Part shown: positions 42,401-51,747 of the stretch, piece by piece | Numbering within the stretch: the stretch's first letter is position 1 | Layout: the number at the start of each line of letters is the position of its first letter | Assembly: GCA_013334225.1 (NCBI GenBank) | Contig: JAAXXY010000011.1 | Location: forward strand, 1 to 64,000 | Source of the DNA: Chlorobiaceae bacterium | Lineage (GTDB): Bacteria; Bacteroidota; Chlorobiia; Chlorobiales; Chlorobiaceae | Length of the DNA: 64,000 bases | Reading direction: 5' to 3' | The notes under the pieces: model-generated | Told to the model about the DNA's origin: nothing | Database searches by the model: none | What the model saw: only the letters and a program-made list of their open reading frames with translations | Made by a program: the position numbers and the translations under genes

Positions 42401-45199
42401 TCATTTTGTATTGTATTTCCTGAGGCAGAAACCGCAGCCGTCGTACCCGGCATTCAAGCCGTCCTGCAATTTCTCGAAGTACACCTTGTGGTTCGGCGTC
42501 ATCCTCTCGACCCACTGGCATCGGCAATCGTGCAGTTCATCGGTATTGCTGTTCCCGATATAGAAGTTTTTCGCCTCGGCGACCGAGCGGTAAACAGGCA
42601 TTTCAGGATCACCGAAGAGATGGGTGTTATAGCAGTACCATATCCGCCCCAGGCGTTCATCGCCGGATATTCCGGAAAGCAGTTCAAGCCGGGAATCGTT
42701 CATTTCCCCGAGATGCCTCGTCAGAGCCATTCTCATAAAGAACAGTTCGCGATAAATCGAGCCCAGTCCGATCCAGCTGAAGCGGGTATTGCCGATATAG
42801 GCCACGGCCGCACCGTTCACGAAGTTGGTAGCCAACTCGGCAACGCTGTCATTGACGTCGAGCTTGCCGGTCAGGCATGAATCTGCATAGAGAATGAATG
42901 TTTTCGGACCATTGACAAGCGTATTGACAAGACCTGGACTGAAGTAGGCACAGCCCGGCCAGTTTCCATGCCCCGTAAGGCTTACAAAGTGCGGGCCCCG
43001 GTTGAGTGAGGCTTTCAGGTTGTCTTCAGTCAGGTGCCGCAACCAGGTTTCGGCTGCTTCCGCAGGATTCATGTCGGCTTCGTCGGTATAGAGACGTTCG
43101 ACATGATCGATGCCTGGAAATGCCTGCAGCATTTTTTCACGAAGCGATTCCTGCTCGGTGACCGAACTGTCGAGATCTGAATAATCAATTCCGAAATACA
43201 TGGGGTTGAGCACACCCGGATCACCGTCCCAGACAACAATCCAGGGTGTCGGAACCGGAAATTCCCAATGGAACCAAAGAAAAGAGAAACTGAAAATACT
43301 GGGAGAAAGATCGCTTGACGATTTGGCATAATACCAGCCGGGATTGCTGTGACCGGCATTCGACCGGTAGGTCAGACGGCGGTAGTAGTGATCATCGAAA
43401 AAACAGATGATCTGATCGCCGGCATCTGGAGGAAGAGAATCGCAATGAAGCAGGGCATGGTTGGAAAAAGTCTTGTATTTACAGGTCTCCGGAACGGCAT
43501 GTACGGTATCATGCTCAATACGATAGAATTTTCCCCAGGTCGTCGCAGCATACAGCATGGAGCGGAAACGGTCATAATCCGAATCGGGACGGGGAACGGA
43601 ACCCCATTTTTCATAGTCGAGCACCTTGTTGACAAACGCCTCAGCTTCCGCGACACTCTCCACCGAAGCCCTTCCGATGCTCACATCAGCACGGTATTCG
43701 ACGTTGTCGAAGTTCTTTGACGCACTGTGCTGGCCATAGAGATGGTTGTTGAGATGATCCCAGTCATGCTTGCCTGCAACGGAGTATCCCGAACCATACA
43801 GGCTTGCGTAGTAGAAATCGGTGGGAATGAGGTTCATATCCGTATACCACACCATAACGGCATTGACTTTCGATGAAGGTCCGTTCACCCTGACCCATTC
43901 CGTGGAAGCGGAACTGATGGTCGCGAACGTGTCATCGGTGGTGTAATACCATCCTGCCGTTGTTGTCGAGGAGGTTCCTGCCGAGTCATAAGGAATCAGG
44001 ACACCGGTATCGTAGTTGGTAAGGATATCGCCGGTACTGTTGAAGTCGTTGGTATCGACGCGCATACCCAGGTAACTCCCTTTCCATACGGAGCAGTTCT
44101 TGTCCTTGCTGATATCCCCGCTGTAGATGCGGCCCCATGCACAGCTCGCCGCCCGGCGAGCCGGAATGATGCTGACATCGCCGCCAAGCAGCACGAATTC
44201 CACGCCGCGAGAGCCGCAGAACCATTTAAGGAAGTTCCTGATCACTTCGGCAAGATCACGGGCACCGGTCATGAAGTCGCCGTATTGACCATCGACAATG
44301 TCTTTGACCTGGGCGACATGGGTACGCAGGCCGCGAGATTTCTTCCAGTTGGCAAGCTGCCGGAACTTGCCTGTTATGTCGCCGATATAGCTGCCCTGCA
44401 ATGCAAGTACGCTGTCCCATTTGTTGTTGTCCGTAATGATCAGGTAATCACAGGCCACCGGCGCGCTGATTCCTTTTTTCTTAGTCACGGGAAGGGCGAA
44501 ATCCGGTTTGACCGGAACATCTTTTTTCAGGCTGGCGATGCTTTTGCGAAGCTGTTTGTCGACAAGCGTTTTGTTGACGACGATATCGTTGAGAATAATG
44601 TGCTGATTGAACAGTTTCCGGGGAGAAAGACGTTTTCCGTTCTCTTTTGCGAGCCGGTCCATAGCCTCCGACGACTCGGACTCGACGGTCAGGGTTATCT
44701 CCTCATGCAGGGAAAGCAGCCCTTCCCTGGTAAGACATACCGGCCAGACCTGAATAAGCGCAACAGGAACAAGGCCCACCATCTCTTCACCTGCGAAGCG
44801 ACAGATCTGTTTTCGGCGATTGAAGGCATTCTGGTATTTTTTCTGCTCAGGGAAGGCAAAGCTCCGCCTGTAATTCATATAGGGAAGCGCATCATCCGGG
44901 CCTATCGAGGGCTGTTGTACCGAAGCGACCGGTTCCGGAGTGTGGTTGAGGAGAACTGCCGGAGAGCTCTTGAACGTCAGCCGCTTGAATCCGTGCCCTG
45001 CAGGAAGGGCAACACGGATGAGTTTGAAGGGAAGCGCTGGCGCTCCGGGATCGGCAGTGGACTGAAGACCTTTCATGGAGATACGGATGCCGAAAGGAGT
45101 TGAAAGCAGCTTCACATCTGATCGCCTGAATTGAAGATGTTGTGTCTGGGCGACAACATCCGGCTGCAAGGACTTTGCAGTAGCAGATCGCTTTTCCAT
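42401..45199 (-). CDS. Peptidase family C25 (gingipain-like) protein
   Basis: 932 aa; DYLIITDNNKWDSVL, LADWK-like LANWKKSRGL, FVLLGGDVSIIPAR, SLTGHGNWPGC (His), ILYADSCLTGKLD (Cys), GAAVAYIGNTRFSWIG. Confidence 0.8.
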   Translation of the reverse strand: MEKRSATAKSLQPDVVAQTQHLQFRRSDVKLLSTPFGIRISMKGLQSTADPGAPALPFKLIRVALPAGHGFKRLTFKSSPAVLLNHTPEPVASVQQPSIGPDDALPYMNYRRSFAFPEQKKYQNAFNRRKQICRFAGEEMVGLVPVALIQVWPVCLTREGLLSLHEEITLTVESESSEAMDRLAKENGKRLSPRKLFNQHIILNDIVVNKTLVDKQLRKSIASLKKDVPVKPDFALPVTKKKGISAPVACDYLIITDNNKWDSVLALQGSYIGDITGKFRQLANWKKSRGLRTHVAQVKDIVDGQYGDFMTGARDLAEVIRNFLKWFCGSRGVEFVLLGGDVSIIPARRAASCAWGRIYSGDISKDKNCSVWKGSYLGMRVDTNDFNSTGDILTNYDTGVLIPYDSAGTSSTTTAGWYYTTDDTFATISSASTEWVRVNGPSSKVNAVMVWYTDMNLIPTDFYYASLYGSGYSVAGKHDWDHLNNHLYGQHSASKNFDNVEYRADVSIGRASVESVAEAEAFVNKVLDYEKWGSVPRPDSDYDRFRSMLYAATTWGKFYRIEHDTVHAVPETCKYKTFSNHALLHCDSLPPDAGDQIICFFDDHYYRRLTYRSNAGHSNPGWYYAKSSSDLSPSIFSFSFLWFHWEFPVPTPWIVVWDGDPGVLNPMYFGIDYSDLDSSVTEQESLREKMLQAFPGIDHVERLYTDEADMNPAEAAETWLRHLTEDNLKASLNRGPHFVSLTGHGNWPGCAYFSPGLVNTLVNGPKTFILYADSCLTGKLDVNDSVAELATNFVNGAAVAYIGNTRFSWIGLGSIYRELFFMRMALTRHLGEMNDSRLELLSGISGDERLGRIWYCYNTHLFGDPEMPVYRSVAEAKNFYIGNSNTDELHDCRCQWVERMTPNHKVYFEKLQDGLNAGYDGCGFCLRKYNTK

Positions 45200-45667
45200 A
45201 GCTTATGAGGTCTGATTTGTTTTGGGGGGAATGGAGCTCCTACATAATATGGCGCCCTTTACTTAACCTTATCATAGTAACTTTTTTTCCGAAGCAATAA
45301 AAGTTCGGAGCATAACGAAGGTGACCTGTCTACGTTTAACCGGGCAATTGTTTTTGGATAATTTCCGTTTTTACGTCTGTCATCACAGCAACACTCTCTG
45401 CCCATAAACGATTCGCAAAATCGATGATTTTATAACCTTTCTTTATCTAATGGAGTTTTTCAAACGTCTTGTTACAAATCTGAAACAAAACGAATAAAAA
45501 ATCATTACATGATTCATTGACCAGGATCGGTCAGGAAACCCAATTACAGTGTAACACACTTCGAGGGGCCGGCTGACATAATGTTACATTATGCAACAAG
45601 TTATGTGCATCGAGAAGAAAGTCGATTTTTCTAATCTTCGAGACATTCCATTATTTTTTTTACATTG

Positions 45668-47146
45668 CTATGTTTGCCTAGAGTATGAACTCGGTTTAGG
45701 AAAACCACCTCGGACAACAACCACAACTATAGCAACTTGGGACTGGCCGCTTTGATGAGAAAAAACCTCAATATCGTCTTCTACGATACCGACGGGTGCT
45801 GATTTTGTTGAGGCTTCGAGCACAGACAATACACCTATTCGCTTCCCCAGTCCGATTACATAAGCTGCTGTTTGATTGAAGAATTTAGTGAAATCCTTAG
45901 GAAATAGAACTTTGCTGTTCTCAACTTTCAATTCAATCGGTATGCCCTTGAAGGTTAAATCGGTGATCCCGCCACCAGCTTCTGGATGACCTTGCAAGTG
46001 TTCGCCTATATCACTTCGGCTTCGAAGCAATTTAGTGGCTTCTTTTTGGTACTCCGGCTCAGACATGCCAGCCTCAAACAAACCATCTCTCAGAGCTTGG
46101 GCTGCGATATTGCCAAATCCACCGAGCAATGTCATTGTGTTCGCAATATCATCTAAATGCAAACCGTGAAAGGTTCTTAACTTGTCACGAACATTGAGAA
46201 GATGTTGATCGACATTTGAAAAGCCAGTTAAAGGGTTTGAAGCAATATCAGTTCCTTCCAAGAGCAACCGGCGGTGCCCGACAATGGCAACATCCCGACC
46301 ATTGCTCGTATCGTCAAATTCGGCTGCATACAGAAACTCATATGGTCTTGAGCCAAATGAATGAGCTACTTCCAAAACTGCGCGACCAGTGCCAGTAAGA
46401 ATAAATGGGCCGCTCCCTCCTGGCTTCTTGAACCTAAAATCAGGTAACCAATTCTGCTCACGCCTATCGATTGTCACTGGCGTCAAAAAAAGGATTTCAG
46501 CACCTTTTGGCCAATTTGAAACCCTAACTTCAAGAGTAAGATCATATGCCGTCCCTGGCTTAAGATAGTTCCATTGCTTGGCTGGCTTTCCATCGATATC
46601 AAACTTCAAAAACGCTACGGTTGTCTCGAACTTCTCAGGCGTTTCTGAACATCCCTTAGAAGTAGAAACGCGAAGCTTATCAAAACCATCAGGTCTTAGA
46701 TTGGCAAACAAAAGAAGCGGCAAATTCCAGTGTTTTAACTGATCTTGTATTTCAGTCAGTTCATCCACGTTACTCAGGCCGCCGACTAGAGCCAGAAACC
46801 CTTTTAAACGCTCATCAGCAGCGAAACTCAAAGACTTGTCAGCCTCTGAAGCTTTGAGCTTCGCCGAACTCAAGAACCGTTGAGCATCTTTTTCAGCATT
46901 GCGGATAGCATGCTTCCATTCAGCCAAAAGCACAAAGATGTCAATAGCAGTTTGATATGCTCGATACTGATCCTCGACATTGCCTTGAGCGATTTTAGAT
47001 ACTGCTTCGTCAAGCTCTACACTAGCCTTTTTTAGGCGCTCAAGACCATTCAACGAAGGCGTCAGCGCTTCTGCGAGTGCAGCTGCAACATCACTTCTCG
47101 AAGAAAAAGCTTGACGGAAAATCTCTAAGTTTAGCTCGTTCTTCAT
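45668..47146 (-). CDS. Hypothetical protein with C-terminal PD-(D/E)XK nuclease-like motif
   Basis: 492 aa; EAGGGITDLTFKGIPIELKVENSKVLFPKDFTKFFNQTAAYV (D...ExK and QxxxY-like). Confidence 0.65.
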   Translation of the reverse strand: MKNELNLEIFRQAFSSRSDVAAALAEALTPSLNGLERLKKASVELDEAVSKIAQGNVEDQYRAYQTAIDIFVLLAEWKHAIRNAEKDAQRFLSSAKLKASEADKSLSFAADERLKGFLALVGGLSNVDELTEIQDQLKHWNLPLLLFANLRPDGFDKLRVSTSKGCSETPEKFETTVAFLKFDIDGKPAKQWNYLKPGTAYDLTLEVRVSNWPKGAEILFLTPVTIDRREQNWLPDFRFKKPGGSGPFILTGTGRAVLEVAHSFGSRPYEFLYAAEFDDTSNGRDVAIVGHRRLLLEGTDIASNPLTGFSNVDQHLLNVRDKLRTFHGLHLDDIANTMTLLGGFGNIAAQALRDGLFEAGMSEPEYQKEATKLLRSRSDIGEHLQGHPEAGGGITDLTFKGIPIELKVENSKVLFPKDFTKFFNQTAAYVIGLGKRIGVLSVLEASTKSAPVGIVEDDIEVFSHQSGQSQVAIVVVVVRGGFPKPSSYSRQT

Positions 47147-49661
47147 TTTCTTTATCCAAATTATAACTAAGATGGCACCAAGTGTCGATAAGATCAGAAA
47201 ACGCCTCTCCGCTCCCTATCGCATGTTCAATCTTGGAAGCTACTTCAATCAAAGAAGCTTCAAGCCGCCACTGTTCATAGCGATCTTCTTTTGGGATACT
47301 TGCTATCAGCTCCCCAAAGCACGCACTTGCCGCAGCATAGTCTCCTGCCTTAGACAAGGCCGTAGCGTATAGAACAGCCTCAACAAAGTCTTTTGACTTG
47401 AATGGTCGAAGTGCTTCGAATGCCTTTTTAAGGTCACTTATACATTTTTGAAGCTCATAGGAAGTCGCTTTTAATATCACTGATGCGCAGTCGTCAATAG
47501 AAATAGATCTAGTATAGCCGTCTTGAATTGACTTCAACGCCACTCTGACAAAACCAGGGACATCCTTAAAGCCATAATGCAAGCGATCAACTGCGTGATA
47601 CAGGGCATTTCCCTCTAAACTGAGTAAGATAGAGGAAAGCCGCAGCCCGAACCCTCCGGTTCTTTCTTCTGGCACAAGACAGAGAGAGGCAAACACGTCA
47701 ATACAGTCAACGATGAAATCATCCTTCTTGTTTTCTTGGGAGTAATAAACAATCAATATCCATAGCCCTTGAATAATATGCCCACGTTTATCTTCCGGAA
47801 ATGATCTACGCCCCAAAGAATGAACAACTGATTTATGAACAAAAACATACGGGTCATTTAGCAATACGGAAAATGCATCAAAGAACAAATCGGGAAAGTT
47901 CTGTACCAAGTCATATGGAACATTCTTCCATGCTTGCACCGCACAGCCTCGAACAAGAGCACTCTCGTCCATTAAGGCACGGTACCAATCGGAGAGCACC
48001 ATTTTTAGACTTTCAACCCCAGTCAACAATTTTGAAACATGAAGGATCATGTTTCCGCGCATTTGGGTTTGATTATCTGGCAATCTCCGATAAAGGTTAA
48101 GGAACTGTTCAATTCCTTCACGCCCCTTGGATTTTGCTCCTATCGCAGCCCACTCGATCAGTGCACCTTGCAAACTGTCAATTGATGATCGTTTGTTGCG
48201 TCTATCCATTTGAGCGAGCACATCGTTAGTCAACTCCAATGAATTCGCTGTATCTACCTGCTCATACTTCTCACTGAGTGTAGCTGCCGCGCCGATCAAA
48301 TCATCAAAATGCTCGACTGCAAGCTGAGCATACTCATCCCAAGAATGCCTGAAAAACTGCCCTGAATCATCCATGTTGTTTTCGGGGTTTTCCACAGCTG
48401 CCCAAAGCAATCTTCTGAATGCTATCCTTTCTGCTATTCCTATCTGAACTTGTTCCCGATAGAGGCACTTCAACACCGAGCTATAGACTCTATAAGCTTC
48501 TTTTCTTCCGATATGATCGTTATCCTCGAGAAACGATTGGATGATCTTATCAGCTTCCTCTGGAAAACGTTTGAAGCTCTTCGAAGCTGCTTTACGAAGA
48601 TAATAAAGCACACTACTCCCCTCACTACGCTCCCCAGGAAGAAGAGTTCGCCTGCGCATCAACTTGGCGAATATGTCTATAAGATGTTTTGAAAACAATT
48701 CGTTGCTATCTATTGCAAGTATAATCTCAATAGCTACTTCGATTTTCGCTGGGTTAGCATCACTTAGAAGAATCTCAACTTCCGCACCAATCTCGGCCTG
48801 CCTTTTCTGGTAGAGCTGATGGATTGGCTCAGCATCGAGTAGCATTGGTTCAGTCCTGCCAATATGCATTCCTGGCGGCGGCGCTAAAGCCATCCATACA
48901 AAGCGACGTAAAACCTTTTTCAGGTCGATTTGGGAAAGTTCTTCCGCATTTGATAAAATCACATCTATTATTTCTGGCGATTTCTCATTATTGCTCACCA
49001 TGCGGACTGCCACTAACAGCTTTTCTTCGCGTTCTAATGAGGCCCTAAACAAAGCTTTCGCAGCAAACATTGAATACGGCAATTGCTCATAGAGAACTTC
49101 CGGCAAAAGGTGGTCGATTATTTTTCTGGTAAATGTCTCAGGAGCAAGGTTTGCAAGCTGCTCCAAACGCGGATCGTCATTTGATATGTCTTCTCTATCA
49201 AGATCATCCAAGAGATCGAGAACGAAGGATTCCTCTAAAGAAAGTTCGTAATGAAGTTTAGCGCGCGCTGCCTTTCTCTCAGACTGTTTCTGCACTCTCT
49301 TCTTTTCTTCTTGTTCGCGATCCCTTTTTCGCTTTTCAGCAGCTTTTTCCCTAGGGTCAACAAAATCCAAAATATTAGGAAAATTAACGGGAACACGTTT
49401 TTTACAATTCTTGCAGTTATTCTGGTAGAAGTCGAAAATCGAATCTTCCAGCAACCAAGAATGCATTGAGTTTTTTTTTGAAAATTTGCACTGAACCCCC
49501 ATATGCCCAATTGGAAGATCAGTTGCAGCTTCAATCATCCCCCTACCTGGAGACCTAGCGACTTCGGCATAAAAACACCAATTGCGTAAAAGCTTTATTG
49601 CTCGTAGATTACGTTGGCCAGCTTCTACTGCATCATTATAACGATCTTCAAAATCATCCAT
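47091..49661 (-). CDS. Large HEAT-like helical-repeat protein with N-terminal Cys cluster
   Basis: 856 aa; MGVQCKF...NNCKNCKKRVPVNFPNI, charged coiled coil, then repeats such as ESALVRGCAVQAWKNVP / DPYVFVHKSVVHSLGRRSFPEDKRGHI. Confidence 0.7.
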   Translation of the reverse strand: MDDFEDRYNDAVEAGQRNLRAIKLLRNWCFYAEVARSPGRGMIEAATDLPIGHMGVQCKFSKKNSMHSWLLEDSIFDFYQNNCKNCKKRVPVNFPNILDFVDPREKAAEKRKRDREQEEKKRVQKQSERKAARAKLHYELSLEESFVLDLLDDLDREDISNDDPRLEQLANLAPETFTRKIIDHLLPEVLYEQLPYSMFAAKALFRASLEREEKLLVAVRMVSNNEKSPEIIDVILSNAEELSQIDLKKVLRRFVWMALAPPPGMHIGRTEPMLLDAEPIHQLYQKRQAEIGAEVEILLSDANPAKIEVAIEIILAIDSNELFSKHLIDIFAKLMRRRTLLPGERSEGSSVLYYLRKAASKSFKRFPEEADKIIQSFLEDNDHIGRKEAYRVYSSVLKCLYREQVQIGIAERIAFRRLLWAAVENPENNMDDSGQFFRHSWDEYAQLAVEHFDDLIGAAATLSEKYEQVDTANSLELTNDVLAQMDRRNKRSSIDSLQGALIEWAAIGAKSKGREGIEQFLNLYRRLPDNQTQMRGNMILHVSKLLTGVESLKMVLSDWYRALMDESALVRGCAVQAWKNVPYDLVQNFPDLFFDAFSVLLNDPYVFVHKSVVHSLGRRSFPEDKRGHIIQGLWILIVYYSQENKKDDFIVDCIDVFASLCLVPEERTGGFGLRLSSILLSLEGNALYHAVDRLHYGFKDVPGFVRVALKSIQDGYTRSISIDDCASVILKATSYELQKCISDLKKAFEALRPFKSKDFVEAVLYATALSKAGDYAAASACFGELIASIPKEDRYEQWRLEASLIEVASKIEHAIGSGEAFSDLIDTWCHLSYNLDKENEERAKLRDFPSSFFFEK

Positions 49662-49670
49662 AATGAGTTA

Positions 49671-49850
49671 CTAGATAACTGTGATTATCTCGGGAACAAG
49701 ACAACAATCCACGTCATTCCTACAGCGCATATGCCTATTTTCGATTGGACATGCCTCCATTCTTTTTCTCGCACGAGCAGCTTTCAGGCCGGCCTGGTAT
49801 CGTTCCTGAATCATCTTGCATTCGAACTGTGCCACAGTACGCGTAAACAT
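49671..49850 (-). pseudogene. Serine recombinase (resolvase/invertase) fragment
   Basis: Own translation MFTRTVAQFECKMIQERYQAGLKAARARKRMEACPIEN...; matches the (A)LAEFERELIRERTRAGLAAARARGR segment of Tn3-type resolvases; catalytic domain and HTH absent. Confidence 0.7.
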
Positions 49851-50378
49851 TTAAGGTAGTGCGAAGTGTCGGCACTTATGTCGAATCTCTTCGAGCGCTT
49901 TCAGTATCGCTGCCAAATCCACCGATTCACCGCGAAATGAAAGAGTTTTCGTCATAGGATTATAACCACGATGAAGATTGGCTGGGTTGTGTCCCCAGAT
50001 GGATTCGAATGGATCGATTCTCGTATCCATATATACCGCTGAACAATTTTTCTCGAACCACTTTTCGATTCGCTCGTCGTAGTGCTCAAAATGATTTCTT
50101 ATTTTGCGATCAGAAAGCAGATTGTGGTCATCGACGTTGAGTAGCATCCGCAAGATTTTGCCTCGTGCCTCAGACGTCTTTCGCTGGGGCCAGAGAATTT
50201 TCGAGACATTTGCGGCGGCGACGAGGATCGATTGGATCGCACTCCAGGGCTCAATCGGGTCAAAGTGATCTTCGCAAGTCACAAGGCGTTCAGCCGCCCG
50301 TTCTGCAATCTTTGACTGCAAAACGATCTCACTGATAAAGACCAGCTCCTCAAGTGCTTTCATCTGACTATTACCCAT
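49851..50378 (-). CDS. HEPN-like protein (RX4H motif)
   Basis: 175 aa, all-helical look; SDRKIRNHFEHYDERIEKWF. Confidence 0.6.
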   Translation of the reverse strand: MGNSQMKALEELVFISEIVLQSKIAERAAERLVTCEDHFDPIEPWSAIQSILVAAANVSKILWPQRKTSEARGKILRMLLNVDDHNLLSDRKIRNHFEHYDERIEKWFEKNCSAVYMDTRIDPFESIWGHNPANLHRGYNPMTKTLSFRGESVDLAAILKALEEIRHKCRHFALP

Positions 50379-50602
50379 GATTCATATTCCCCGCGAGTAC
50401 AGCTGTCATGCCGGATTTTTCAGAATGAAATCTATTACTTGTTATGCCATATGTCAACATAAACAGATTTATACTCTATTCTGACATGAATCAGGTATGA
50501 TCCTGACATCAGGTTAGGGTATAGTTCAGATTGACATATTTTTTACTCCCCAAGTCAACCTTCAGTCCCGCCCACCCCCAAAAAAGCATCGGTCAGCAGG
50601 GT

Positions 50603-51238
50603 TTACTTTATGCGGGTGTTCGGTTTATAGTCGATGATTTCCGCTCCTTTCTCCTGTACCTTCTCACATGCCTTGTTCACTTCTTTTTCCGAACGGTCCC
50701 CGACGCCATTTCTTACGAACTTCACCTGATAATTTCTTTTCAGCGCTTCCAATGTCGTTTCCAGGACACATTGATCAGCATAGACACCAGTCACAACCAG
50801 TCTGTTCACCTGATGATCGACCAGATATTTTTCAAATTCCTTGTTGCTGAACGCATCGGTATTTTTTTTTGAAAAAACGGCAGTGCCGCTGACCCTGATT
50901 TTGCTGTAAATATTGGCACCCAGGCTTCCTTCCATGGCAGCATGACGCCGGATCCTGTTACCAAGAGCAAACCGTGGAAACTCACTTTTCACATAGATGA
51001 TGAGCTGACCGCTTTTTTCGAACTCGTCGATAAGGCTGTTCACGACTGCGGTAACGCCCGGAATCTGCTCTTTATTTATCGGCGCCTTCCCTTTTTCATC
51101 AAGAAAATCCTCCTGCATATCGAGGACAAGCAACGCCGTCTTCGGATGCTCATATTGCTGGATGGGATTTCCTCCGGCTACAAAGCTGAATCCGGAGATC
51201 ATCATAAAAATCGCCATCATGAGCATAAACCGTTTCAT
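50603..51238 (-). CDS. Isochorismatase-family cysteine hydrolase with signal peptide
   Basis: 211 aa; signal MKRFMLMMAIFMMISGFSFVAGG, LLVLDMQEDFLDEKG, VTGVYADQCVLETTLEAL. Confidence 0.82.
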   Translation of the reverse strand: MKRFMLMMAIFMMISGFSFVAGGNPIQQYEHPKTALLVLDMQEDFLDEKGKAPINKEQIPGVTAVVNSLIDEFEKSGQLIIYVKSEFPRFALGNRIRRHAAMEGSLGANIYSKIRVSGTAVFSKKNTDAFSNKEFEKYLVDHQVNRLVVTGVYADQCVLETTLEALKRNYQVKFVRNGVGDRSEKEVNKACEKVQEKGAEIIDYKPNTRIK

Positions 51239-51747
51239 ATCACCCTCCTTTGGAAAATAGATTACCTTCGACCGCCTGAGCCTTCCGTCAGGTCAACCTG
51301 AACATGCCGGGAACAGGATGAATGCAGAGCGATTTTTTCATCAATCCGCCGTATCAGATCCTGAACAAATCCGGAAAACCGCTGAGCAACCGGTTCAGAA
51401 TTACCCATTCCCGACAAGTGCTGGTTTTCGTATGTTCATGAAATATAGGCAAGTAATTTGCATTCATAAGATAGAAAACCACGAAAAAAGACGTCTTTCC
51501 TGCCGTGCGTGAATAACTCTCATCAGGGTACCCTTTGAAGAAGTAAGAATTGCCGGTGTTGAATACCGGTTTTATTCATGCTAACCCTCATAACAATAAT
51601 AACTTGAATGGCGACGTAATCATTTGAAATGAATACGCTTTTATCTATTTTAATTCATCGGAGATATACTTTCCCGACCGGCATATTTCCTGCTCTTCCG
51701 CAATCCTGAAAGCAAGCGCGCATTTCAAATCCTGATCAGTAAATACC

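Noticed and set aside
44285-45103. 272-aa + strand ORF
   Set aside because: Antisense to the C25 peptidase gene; low-information composition.
50490-50545. Recurring TGACAT/CAGG motifs between the HEPN-like gene and isochorismatase gene
   Set aside because: Spacing irregular and symmetry imperfect; not strong enough for an operator or repeat claim.
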